DNA from: Kiritimatiellia bacterium
Lineage (GTDB): Bacteria; Verrucomicrobiota; Kiritimatiellia; CAIQIC01; JAGNIJ01
Assembly: GCA_018001225.1 (NCBI GenBank)
Contig: JAGNIJ010000015.1
Location: 18,355-82,354, forward strand
DNA: 64,000 bases
Direction: 5' to 3'
Below are positions 26,663 to 34,263 of this stretch, piece after piece. Every line of letters starts with the position of its first letter. The stretch's first letter is position 1. The position numbers and the translations under genes were made by a program. The notes under the pieces were generated by a model. The model worked only from the letters and a program-made list of their open reading frames with translations, ran no database searches and was not told the origin of the DNA.

Positions 26663-27021
26663 CGCCCGGCCGGCGAGTCCTGTGCGCCGCGGCCCTCGGG
26701 GCCGCCGTCATGGTGGGCGGGTGCGTCAGCGAACAGGTGGGGGGAGAACCCCTGGACCAGGTGACCCTGACCGTCGTGCGGTCCGAGGACCGCGTCCTGT
26801 TGACCTGGGAAGCCAAGGCGGGGCAGAAGTACACCGTGCTCTACAGCGCCACCCGGCGGCCGAACGATCCCTGGCAACCGCTGCCCCAGGCCCTCAACCT
26901 GTCCGGCGCGGGCCAACCCATCACGGTGGAGGATCGGATACCGGCGGGGCGGACCCGCTACTATCGCCTGCACCGGGGGGATTTCCCGCCGGCCCCGCCG
27001 GCGGGCACTCGCGCGCGATGA
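26659..27021 (+). CDS. Small putative lipoprotein
   Basis: The 120-residue product starts MTPGRRVLCAAALGAAVMVG followed by GC, a signal peptide with a lipobox-like VGGC, so Cys22 may be lipid-modified. The mature part (VTLTVVRSEDRVLLTWEAK, KYTVLYSATR, TRYYRLHRGD) resembles a single Fn3-like or sandwich domain. It overlaps the preceding gene by 4 bases (ATGA). Its last 101 bases run into the convergent EEP phosphodiesterase gene on the other strand, an unusually long tail-to-tail overlap. Function is unknown. Confidence 0.65.
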   Translation: MTPGRRVLCAAALGAAVMVGGCVSEQVGGEPLDQVTLTVVRSEDRVLLTWEAKAGQKYTVLYSATRRPNDPWQPLPQALNLSGAGQPITVEDRIPAGRTRYYRLHRGDFPPAPPAGTRAR

Positions 27022-27967
27022 ACACGCCGAGCAGCGGCCGGTGATCCGAGGCCAGGCCGCCCAGCGGATGCCGCACCACCCGGGTCCGATCGTGGACCAT
27101 CTCCGGCCACATGCCGGCGCTCATCATCATGTAGTCGATGCGGTTGTAGCCGTCGTCTCCCGGCGAGAAGTGCGTCCACACATCCCCGACCTCGTCGGCC
27201 GGCCGGGCGTCGCGGACGTACTGCTGCTCGCTGCCCATCAGTTCCCGCAGCGCGGCCGAGGACCACGAATCGTTCATGTCGCCCACGACGAGCAGGTTGA
27301 TGTCCGGCTGCTCCTTGAGGTAGTTGCGGATGTGCTTGTTCAGCAGGCGGGCCTCGTTGCGCCGCATCTCGGTCTGCCCCAGCGCATGGAAGACCTTGGC
27401 CTTGAGATGGGCGACCAGGAGTCGGAACCGGTAGTCCGGCCGGACATCGATCTCGATGTCGAGGAACCCGCGGAGCACCATGATTTCCGCCTGGCCCAGC
27501 GTATAGCGGTCGTCCACGTGGGGGCGCCGGTCCGTGATGGGGAAGCGGCTGAACACGGCCAGGTTGAGCTCGGATTGCCCGCGCTGCAGATATTCCACGT
27601 GCGGGTACTCCAGCCCCGCCCGGGCGAGGGCCTCGTGGAACTCCTCGCGTACGCTCGGATTGCCGAGTTCCTGGACGGCCAGGATGTCGGGCCGCTCGCG
27701 CGCGATGATGGCCACCGCGGCGCGGCGCTCGGCCTCGGGCTTGGGATCGAGGCGGCCCGTTCCCGTGCGGTCCGCCGGGCCGTACAGGTGCAGGTTGAAG
27801 CTCATGACCGAGAATGCGTCCGGCGCGCTCGCCTCGGCCGGCGGGGGAGGCGTCGGCGGCGGGACCACGGTGTCGCGCCCGCACGAGGCGGCCCCGAGCA
27901 GCACGGCCAGGAGCCCTGTCCGGGCCGCATGGCGGGCGAGCTTCCAGACCTGGCTTGCGATGGTCAT
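26921..27967 (-). CDS. Exported endonuclease/exonuclease/phosphatase (EEP) family protein
   Basis: The 348-residue product has an N-terminal signal sequence (GLLAVLLGAASCG, lipoprotein-like) and then an EEP domain: FSVMSFNLHLYGP with the metal-site Asn, DILAVQELGNPS with the catalytic Glu, LLVAHLKAKVFH, LLVVGDMNDSWSS with the Asp-x-Asn pair, and GGLASDHRPLLGVF with the terminal Asp-His pair. Members cleave phosphodiesters in DNA, sugar phosphates or lipids using Mg2+. The tail is Pro/Gly/Ser-rich and overlaps the convergent lipoprotein gene by 101 bases. The TPR gene lies 40 bases upstream on the same strand. An envelope or extracellular phosphodiesterase/nuclease is likely. Confidence 0.8.
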   Translation of the reverse strand: MTIASQVWKLARHAARTGLLAVLLGAASCGRDTVVPPPTPPPPAEASAPDAFSVMSFNLHLYGPADRTGTGRLDPKPEAERRAAVAIIARERPDILAVQELGNPSVREEFHEALARAGLEYPHVEYLQRGQSELNLAVFSRFPITDRRPHVDDRYTLGQAEIMVLRGFLDIEIDVRPDYRFRLLVAHLKAKVFHALGQTEMRRNEARLLNKHIRNYLKEQPDINLLVVGDMNDSWSSAALRELMGSEQQYVRDARPADEVGDVWTHFSPGDDGYNRIDYMMMSAGMWPEMVHDRTRVVRHPLGGLASDHRPLLGVFIARECPPAGPAGNPPGAGDSSGSAPPVSDPPP

Positions 27968-28007
27968 GAAACGGCCGCGATCCGCCCCGGGCGCGGGCGC
28001 GGCGAAC

Positions 28008-29384
28008 TCACTTGGCGTAGGCCTTCTCGATCTTCGCGGCCACGTCGCGGTACCCGATGTCGACCGAATAAATTTCCTTGTAGTGCTTGGCCGCCTCTTC
28101 GCGGCGGCCCATCTGCTCGGCCACGGTGCCCATCTCGTACAGGATGTCCTTCTTGGTGTCGTCCATGAGGCTCAATTCCGAGGCGGCCTTCTGGAGTTGC
28201 TCCATGGCGATGTCGAGCTGGCTCTTCTGCTTGAAGCACATGGCCAGGTAGTAGAGCGAGCGGATGCGCCGCTGCGGGTTGCGCTGCGCGAGCTGGAACT
28301 CCTGGATGGCCTCGTTCAGCCGGTCGCGCTCGAACAGGATCACGCCCAGGTCGTAACGGTACTGCAGGTCGTTCGGGTAGCGCTTGACGCGGTCGACCGC
28401 GTCGTCGAGCACGAACGTGTCCCGCTGCTTCGCCTTCTGCTCGGCGCCCGCCGCGTCGCCGGCCTTCTGCAGGCCCTCGATCTGGAAGTCGAAGTAGCGC
28501 AACTGCAGCGCGCTCAAGGCCCGGTCGATCTGGGGGTCGGTCTTCCCGGAGGCCTCGTGGGCCTCGGTCAGGATGGCCAGGGCCTCCTCGTACCGGTCGG
28601 CGCGGGCCAGCAGGTCGGCCAGGTGGCGCTTGTAATTCACGTTCTCCGGTTCGCGCTCGACCTTGGCCTGCATCTCCACGATCAGCGCGCTGATGTCCTT
28701 CTCGGACTTCACGGCCTTGGATTCCTGCTCGAGGATCACCGCCTCCTTGGCGTCCTTCATCACGTCGCGGTACGAGCTCGCTTCGGACCAGCCGCCCTTC
28801 TTCATCGTGTCCAATGCGGCGGTATCCTTCAGCGCCTTGACGATCAGCGGGTCGTTCGGCCGCAGCTCGTTGAGCGTCTCGTAGGTGATGCGCGCCTCGT
28901 GGGTCTGGTTGGTTTCGATGTAGAGCCGGCCCAACTCCTTCAGAAGGTCCGTGTTTTTCGGGTAGTGGTCCCGCGCGATCTCCAGCGTTTGGATCGCGAC
29001 TTCCGGCATCTCGGCGGCGGTGGCCGCCTGGGCGAGGAGGTTGACGAACGTCAGGTTCAGCGGATCCTTGCGGATGAGCTTTTCCGCGCTCTTCAGCGCC
29101 TCGGCGGGCTTCTTGGCCAGCTGCGCCTTCACCGCGAGCAACTGCGGCAGCCCCGTCAGCGAACTGATCGCGTGGGTCACCGCGCCGCCCTTCGCGTCCT
29201 TGAACTTCTTCACGGCCGCCGCGCGCAGGAACTTCCGCGCCCGGAGCAGCCGCGGCTCGATCTCGAGCGCGGAGGTGAACATGTCCATCGCGTAGTCCAG
29301 GTTGCCGCGCTCCATGGCGGCCATGGCCTTTTCGTACAGTTCGCGGGCCTTGCGGGGTGCGGCGTCGAGCAAGATTTCTGCCAT
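28008..29384 (-). CDS. Tetratricopeptide repeat protein
   Basis: The 458-residue protein is almost entirely helical. TPR units are recognisable by the W/L-G-A-P spacing: ARELYEKAMAAMERGNLDYA (about 12-31), LLKELGRLYIETNQTHEARI (about 155-174), YKRHLADLLARADRYEEALA (about 257-276), YRYDLGVILFERDRLNEAIQ and ILYEMGTVAEQMGRREEAAK near the C-terminus. There is no signal peptide, so it is probably a cytoplasmic scaffold. An AAGGAG site lies ten bases before the ATG. It is upstream of the EEP gene on the same strand and divergent from the amidase. Its partner cannot be deduced. Confidence 0.8.
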   Translation of the reverse strand: MAEILLDAAPRKARELYEKAMAAMERGNLDYAMDMFTSALEIEPRLLRARKFLRAAAVKKFKDAKGGAVTHAISSLTGLPQLLAVKAQLAKKPAEALKSAEKLIRKDPLNLTFVNLLAQAATAAEMPEVAIQTLEIARDHYPKNTDLLKELGRLYIETNQTHEARITYETLNELRPNDPLIVKALKDTAALDTMKKGGWSEASSYRDVMKDAKEAVILEQESKAVKSEKDISALIVEMQAKVEREPENVNYKRHLADLLARADRYEEALAILTEAHEASGKTDPQIDRALSALQLRYFDFQIEGLQKAGDAAGAEQKAKQRDTFVLDDAVDRVKRYPNDLQYRYDLGVILFERDRLNEAIQEFQLAQRNPQRRIRSLYYLAMCFKQKSQLDIAMEQLQKAASELSLMDDTKKDILYEMGTVAEQMGRREEAAKHYKEIYSVDIGYRDVAAKIEKAYAK

Positions 29385-29420
29385 AGCGGGTCGCTCCTTC
29401 TTCTGAACAAGCCGCAGTCC

Positions 29421-29449
29421 AGCCTACTCGCGCCGCGCCGAAAGTCGAA
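29421..29449 (-). promoter_or_regulatory. Promoter of the TPR gene
   Basis: On the minus strand, TTCGAC (29449-29444), a 17-base spacer and TAGGCT (29426-29421). It lies 37 bases before the ATG at 29384. Confidence 0.4.
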
Positions 29450-29482
29450 CCAAAAAAGATCGCCCGGTCCGCGAAAAACAGG

Positions 29483-29512
29483 CTGGCGCCGCTCCGCGCC
29501 GATCCCTAGTAT
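29483..29512 (+). promoter_or_regulatory. Possible promoter of the amidase gene
   Basis: CTGGCG (29483-29488), an 18-base spacer and TAGTAT (29507-29512). The start site would fall about 6 bases before ATG 29525, leaving almost no leader. The -35 box is weak. Confidence 0.35.
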
Positions 29513-29524
29513 CCGCGCAACGCC

Positions 29525-30544
29525 ATGAACATGCGGTGCATCAGCGGCCGGTGCGCGCTCGCCGCCGGGCTGGCTCTCGCCGGGCTGGCCGCGGCGCCGT
29601 CGGTCCGCGCCGAGCCCGCCGCGCTGCGGGTGATCACCGTGGGCCGCGAGCGCTACGTCACCCTTCGCGACTTTGCCGCCGCCTGGGGCTTCTCCCTCCA
29701 CGGCCCGAGCGGCCGGATGATCGAACTCGGCAGCCAGTGGACCCGGATCCGCTTCCAGACCGACAGCCGCGAGGCCTGGTTCAACGGGCTCCATATCTGG
29801 CTGCACGCCCCCGTCGTGACGGTCCAGAAGCGCTGGGCCATCACGGAGGCGGACGCGAAGAAGGTGATCGAGCCGCTCCTCCGCAAAAACGCGCTGCTCC
29901 GCGCGCAGCGCGCCCGGGTGGTCGTCCTCGATCCCGGGCACGGGGGCAAGGACGCGGGCGCCCGCGGCCGGCGCGGCGCGGAAGAAAAGAGCATGGTCCT
30001 GGACATCGCCAAGCGCGCGCGCACCCACCTCGCCAACGCGGGGCTGAAGGTGTACCTGACCCGCGACACGGATCGCTTCCTGGAACTCGAGGATCGCGCT
30101 GCCCGCGCGGCCGCGTGGGGTGCCGATCTCTTCGTCAGCATCCATCTCAATGCGGCGACCGCGTCCTCCGCCAAGGGCATTGAGACCTACGTCCTGGCGG
30201 CCCCGGGCTATCCCCCGACCGCGGCCACCGCGGGCTCCGCCGTCCCGCGCCTGGTCTTTCCCGGCAACCGGAACGATTCGGTGAACATGATTCTCGGCTA
30301 CTACCTTCACAAGGCGCTGATCGACAAGACCCGCGCGCCTGACCGGGGCCTGCGGCGGGCGCGGTTCGTGGTGTTGAAGAACTGCACGAAACCGGCGGTG
30401 CTCCTCGAGTGCGGATTCCTGTCCAACAGCGGCGAGGAATCCCTCCTGCTGACCACCGCGCACCGCGAGGCGCTGGCCCTGGCCATCGCCAAGGGTATCC
30501 TCGACTACTCCAGCGCCGTCCGCGCGGCCCAGGTCGTGCCCTGA
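29525..30544 (+). CDS. N-acetylmuramoyl-L-alanine amidase (Amidase_3)
   Basis: The 339-residue product has a signal peptide ending near VRAEP, an N-terminal domain of about 100 residues and a C-terminal zinc amidase. Zinc ligands are visible as His139 in VVLDPGHGGKDAG, a Glu in GAEEKSMVLD and His207 in FVSIHLNAAT; the catalytic Glu lies in AVLLECGFLSNSGEE. It cleaves the amide bond between N-acetylmuramic acid and the stem peptide, normally during cell separation or peptidoglycan recycling. An ATG two codons downstream is an alternative start. Convergent with the helicase gene across a pair of palindromic repeats. Confidence 0.9.
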   Translation: MNMRCISGRCALAAGLALAGLAAAPSVRAEPAALRVITVGRERYVTLRDFAAAWGFSLHGPSGRMIELGSQWTRIRFQTDSREAWFNGLHIWLHAPVVTVQKRWAITEADAKKVIEPLLRKNALLRAQRARVVVLDPGHGGKDAGARGRRGAEEKSMVLDIAKRARTHLANAGLKVYLTRDTDRFLELEDRAARAAAWGADLFVSIHLNAATASSAKGIETYVLAAPGYPPTAATAGSAVPRLVFPGNRNDSVNMILGYYLHKALIDKTRAPDRGLRRARFVVLKNCTKPAVLLECGFLSNSGEESLLLTTAHREALALAIAKGILDYSSAVRAAQVVP

Positions 30545-30598
30545 AGGGCGCGTCGCCGGGGAATCCGCGTTTCAAGCCGCAGAGTCTCCAGGATCCCA

Positions 30599-30632
30599 CG
30601 CTAGGCCATACTTTGCAAAGTATGGCCTAGCG
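30599..30632. repeat. Perfect 34-bp palindrome (REP-like, copy 1)
   Basis: The half-site cgctaggccatactttg is followed immediately by its exact complement, giving 17-bp arms without a loop. It lies between two convergent genes. A second copy follows 82 bases later, and the intervening sequence is strikingly AT-rich. Confidence 0.85.
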
Positions 30633-30714
30633 GTAACAAGCGCCATGCTTTCGCTATATATTGGGGATCAGCATGTAGTATTTATTAAATGGCATCATCA
30701 AATGACTCCAACCC

Positions 30715-30744
30715 CTAGGTCATACTTTGCAAAGTATGGCCTGG
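30715..30744. repeat. Near-perfect 30-bp palindrome (REP-like, copy 2)
   Basis: It shares the core catactttgcaaagtatg with copy 1. Its two departures from symmetry are both T opposite G, which would still pair as U-G in RNA. Together the copies bound a 146-base unit at 30599-30744, resembling a BIME or a small non-autonomous element. Confidence 0.75.
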
Positions 30745-30759
30745 AGTACGAGTTTCAGT

Positions 30760-33700
30760 TCAGGCGTCGATCGCGGACCCTTGCTCCTGCGCGTATAATG
30801 CCTGCGCGGTTTCGACCGCTTGCGCCGCGGCGCCGGCCTCGTACGGGATGTCCACGACCTCCAGCCCGTCGCGCCGCAGCGCCAGCACGGAGGCTTCGAC
30901 CGCCTCCGCCGGGAGCCCGTCGCGCCGCGCGACCGCGAGGCGATACAGGTTCAATTGAAGCCCGTACCGGGCCGCTAGCGCGGCGGGCGGCTCGTCGCTG
31001 AACTTGTAGTCCACCACCCGGCGCCGGGCGCCTCGCGCCAGCACGAGGTCCGCCGTGCCGTCCACGATGAGCGTGACGCCGCCGTGCTCCAACCGGATGG
31101 CAAACGGCCATTCGGCGGCCAGGTCCCAGCCCCGGGCCTCGCCGGCCAGATGGCGCGCGGCACGCTCGGTGCGCTGCCGAAGATCCTGCTTCGCGGTATC
31201 GCCCAGCGCCGCGGCGGCGGGCCCGTCGAACAGGTTCTTTGCGCCGGCCGGCCAGCCGGAAAGGGCGGCTTGCTCGAGGGCCTCGTGCCCCGCCGTGCCG
31301 AACGCCGCGGCATCGTCGTCGTCCTCGCGCTCCGCCGCCGGCGCCGGGCGGAAGGCGGCCGGGTCGTGCCGGTAGGCCGAGAGAAGGGTCGCCGGGTACC
31401 TTAGCACCGGAAGGGGCCCGGCGCGGGGTGTGCAGGCGGCCTCCACGGAGCCAAACAGCCCCGCCGGGGCCGGCAGGTTCTTCGGCCACGGCCGCGCGCG
31501 GCCGGCCGTCCGGGCCGCGAGGCCCGCTTCGCGGAGGGCCCGGCTGACCTCCGGATACGTGCGCCGGAGCAACAGGTCCGGCGCCTCGCCCAGGTAGACG
31601 TGCAGGTCGGCCAGCCACTTGGAGCGGCCTTTGGAGCTGGGGGCGCCGGTGAGGATCACCAGGTCGCGCGCGCGCGTCAGGGCCACGTAGAAAAGATTCT
31701 TGGCCTCCTCGTCGCGGACCGTCTTGACCCGCTTGCACGCCGCGTCGTAACCGGGCGTGCGGATTTCGGAGCCGTCCACGATCTCGCTCCTGATGTGCAG
31801 CGCGCCCGTGCGCTCGTCGGGCCCGTCCGCCAGCAGCGCCCACGAGGTTCCGCCCCGGGGCGGCGAGCCCAGTTCGGGCACCACGACCACGCCGGCGGTC
31901 AGCCCCTTGGCCCCGTGAATCGTCATCAGCGTGACGACGTTCTGGTCCGGGTCGAGCAGGGCGGCCTCGGCCTGATCGGGCGGTTCGCCGACGAGGCGCT
32001 CCATCTCGGCGGCGGTTTCCGACGCCAGCCGGGTTCGCCCGGCCTGCTCGAGCCAGGCCAGCAGCTTGTCGAGGTTGGCCAGGCGCTGCTCGCCGCGGAA
32101 GGTGGCCGCGAGAACGGCGTCGAAGCCGGTCTCCCGGATCGCGTCGCGGGCGATGGCCGCCAGGGGACGCCGGTCCGCCTGCCCGGCGTATTTCCGGATC
32201 AGCTCGCGCGCAGCCGCCAGGCGCCCGAGTTCTTCCGCGCCCCCGGGCAACTCCGGCAGGTCCGCCGCGTTGCGGCCGTCGAGAACCCGCGCGCGGAAAG
32301 CGGGTTCGTCGAAACCCTTCGGCGTCCAGCCCAGTTGCAGCAGGGTTTCGTCGGACAGCGCCGCCCAGGGCGAGCGCAGGAATCCCAGCAGCGCCAGCGT
32401 GTCGCACGGATGGATCAGGACCTTGAGCAGCAGCAGGAGGTCCGTCGCTTCCTGCCGGGCGAAAAGACCGCGGCCGCGCCCGCCGACGCGGTAGGGGATG
32501 CCGTGGCGGTGCAGCGCCTGCTCGAGCAGCGGCTGGCGCGTGGTGCTGCGCAGGAGGACCAGGATGTCGGCGTAGCGGAAACGGTTCCCTCCGCTGACCG
32601 GCTCGAAGCGGTCCGGACCTTCCTGGAAGCGGAACTTCGGCCGCCAGGCGTCCGGCCCGTCCACGAGCAGGCGCAGACGCTCCGCGACGGCGTTCATCTC
32701 GGCGCGCGCGCGCGCCTCGCGGTCCGATCCTTCCGCCTCCCCGGCCGGCTCGATGAGCTCGAAGCCGGGCCCTTCGCCGAGGGCCCGGGTTCCGGCGCCG
32801 CGCTCCGGCGCCGGGGCCAGCCGGTCCTCCTCCGTGTAGGCCTCTCCGTAGACGCCGGCGAACAGCGGGTTGATCGCGTCGAGAATCACGTCCTTGCTGC
32901 GGAAGCTCGTGCGCAGGGCGATGGAGCGGAACGACTTCGTCGCGCGCTGCGCGGCCTCCAGGTCCGGCATGATCCGCGGGTCGGCGTGGCGCCAGGTATA
33001 GATGGACTGTTTGGTGTCGCCGCACAGGACCAGGTGGTTGAGCGCAGGGTCCCAGAGGCGGCGCAGGATTTCGCACTGGATGCGCGACGTGTCCTGCGCC
33101 TCGTCGACAAGGATATAGTCGTAGCGCCGGGCGGCGGCGCGGTCCGCCGCCAGCAGATCCCGCGCCTGGATGAGCAGGTCGTCGAAATCCACGCCCCGCA
33201 GGGCGCGCTTGCGCGCGGCGTAGGACGCCGCCACGGCCGCGGCATAGCGGGCGAAGGCCCGGATCGCCCCGGCATGCCGCTTGTATGCCGCCGTGTTCCG
33301 CACGGAGGTCAGGGCCGCCTTAAGCCGGGCGGCGAGGTCTTCCAGGCCCTTGCCGGTAAACATCCTGGGATGATCCCGGCCCAGGGCGGCGGCGAAATCC
33401 TCGAGAGCCTCCTCTTTCCAATCATTGGAAAAATTTTCCGGATTTTTTCCAATGATTGGAAAAATCTTCAGATTTCTTTCCAATGATTGGAAAAACTGCT
33501 CGGCGACGGGCGGCAGGCTGCCCCGCTCCGCCCGGGCCTTGCGCAGGCCCTCACAGATGCTCGCAAAATCGCCCGGCGTGACGGCCTGGTGGGGCGGGGG
33601 CAGCCAGGATTCTGCGGCGGCGAGATCGAGCCCTTTGCCGGCGGCCTGGTGCAGGAGCGCCTGGGCCGCGGCGAGCACGGCTGTACCGCTTACGGCGCCG

Positions 33701-34224
33701 AGGACGCGCATGCCGCGGCAGAAGGCCGCGAAGTCCGCGTCATGGTGAGCGGACGACCGGTTGAGCCGCTCGAGCAGCGCCTCGCGGGCGGCCTCGTCCA
33801 GCAGGGCTCCGGCGGATTCCTCGTCCAGGATGCCGAAGGCGGGCGAGAGCCCGGCCTGGAGTGCGCGTTCGCGGAGGCGGTCGGCGCAGAAGGAGTGGAT
33901 GGTGCAGATGGGCGCACCGGGCAGCGAGCGCAGGACGCGGGCGGCGAGTTCGGCCTCGGCCGGCCGGTTCTGTTCGGCCGCCTTCTGCCGTGCGTCGAGC
34001 ACGCGGGCCGTCACGCGGAGGCGCAGCTCCGCGGCGGCGTTGTCGGTGAAGGTCATCAGGACAATCCGGTCCGGGGGGATGGGCTCGGGCCGGCCGGCGC
34101 GCCGCGCCGGCCGGTCGGGGGCCTTCATGGCCTCGCACGGCTGGCCCAGGACGAGCGCCGTGTAGAGGCTGGAGACCTGCCATGTTTTTCCCGTGCCGGC
34201 GGAGGCTCGAAACAGGATGTTCAT
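30760..34224 (-). CDS. UvrD/RecB (AddA)-type helicase-nuclease
   Basis: The 1154-residue protein has the layout of AddA/RecB: Walker A ASAGTGKT at 8-15, motif Ia/III-type segments LMTFTDNAAAELRLR and LCGDTKQSIYTWRH, DEAQD (motif II) near residue 371, VTLMTIHGAKGLTAG (motif V) and a C-terminal RecB-family nuclease with GTAGHEALEQA, IVDGTADLVLA and RRVVDYKFSD. It would unwind and resect double-strand ends for recombination. Residues about 244-270 (FFQSLERNLKIFPIIGK then NPENFSNDWK) come from three tandem 31-bp palindromic repeats read in three different frames. The partner AddB/RecC-like gene is not adjacent; adenosine deaminase lies 39 bases upstream on the same strand. Confidence 0.85.
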   Translation of the reverse strand: MNILFRASAGTGKTWQVSSLYTALVLGQPCEAMKAPDRPARRAGRPEPIPPDRIVLMTFTDNAAAELRLRVTARVLDARQKAAEQNRPAEAELAARVLRSLPGAPICTIHSFCADRLRERALQAGLSPAFGILDEESAGALLDEAAREALLERLNRSSAHHDADFAAFCRGMRVLGAVSGTAVLAAAQALLHQAAGKGLDLAAAESWLPPPHQAVTPGDFASICEGLRKARAERGSLPPVAEQFFQSLERNLKIFPIIGKNPENFSNDWKEEALEDFAAALGRDHPRMFTGKGLEDLAARLKAALTSVRNTAAYKRHAGAIRAFARYAAAVAASYAARKRALRGVDFDDLLIQARDLLAADRAAARRYDYILVDEAQDTSRIQCEILRRLWDPALNHLVLCGDTKQSIYTWRHADPRIMPDLEAAQRATKSFRSIALRTSFRSKDVILDAINPLFAGVYGEAYTEEDRLAPAPERGAGTRALGEGPGFELIEPAGEAEGSDREARARAEMNAVAERLRLLVDGPDAWRPKFRFQEGPDRFEPVSGGNRFRYADILVLLRSTTRQPLLEQALHRHGIPYRVGGRGRGLFARQEATDLLLLLKVLIHPCDTLALLGFLRSPWAALSDETLLQLGWTPKGFDEPAFRARVLDGRNAADLPELPGGAEELGRLAAARELIRKYAGQADRRPLAAIARDAIRETGFDAVLAATFRGEQRLANLDKLLAWLEQAGRTRLASETAAEMERLVGEPPDQAEAALLDPDQNVVTLMTIHGAKGLTAGVVVVPELGSPPRGGTSWALLADGPDERTGALHIRSEIVDGSEIRTPGYDAACKRVKTVRDEEAKNLFYVALTRARDLVILTGAPSSKGRSKWLADLHVYLGEAPDLLLRRTYPEVSRALREAGLAARTAGRARPWPKNLPAPAGLFGSVEAACTPRAGPLPVLRYPATLLSAYRHDPAAFRPAPAAEREDDDDAAAFGTAGHEALEQAALSGWPAGAKNLFDGPAAAALGDTAKQDLRQRTERAARHLAGEARGWDLAAEWPFAIRLEHGGVTLIVDGTADLVLARGARRRVVDYKFSDEPPAALAARYGLQLNLYRLAVARRDGLPAEAVEASVLALRRDGLEVVDIPYEAGAAAQAVETAQALYAQEQGSAIDA
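33415..33493. repeat. Triple 31-bp-period palindromic repeat inside the helicase gene
   Basis: The 17-base palindrome tttccaatNattggaaa occurs at 33415-33431, 33446-33462 and 33477-33493, spaced exactly 31 bases apart. The sequence between copies is similarly AT-rich (aaattttccggattt, aaatcttcagatttc). Three periods are 93 bases, so the reading frame is kept while each copy is read in another frame, giving FFQSLE, FPIIGK and FSNDWK. Confidence 0.9.
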
Positions 34225-34263
34225 GGTGGAGCGCGGCGCCGCGGCCGGCCCGCGCCGACCGGG

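Noticed and set aside
30645..31001. Short plus-strand frame starting between the two palindromes
   Set aside because: No ribosome-binding site, and after a few dozen codons it runs antisense into the helicase gene as Arg/Pro-rich sequence.
31600..33486. Plus-strand frame opposite the helicase-nuclease
   Set aside because: The minus strand carries helicase motifs in order; the other strand has none.
33415..33493. CRISPR-like reading of the evenly spaced palindromes
   Set aside because: Only three units with near-identical spacers of about 14 bases, inside a coding gene and without cas genes; this is a tandem palindromic repeat, not a CRISPR array.
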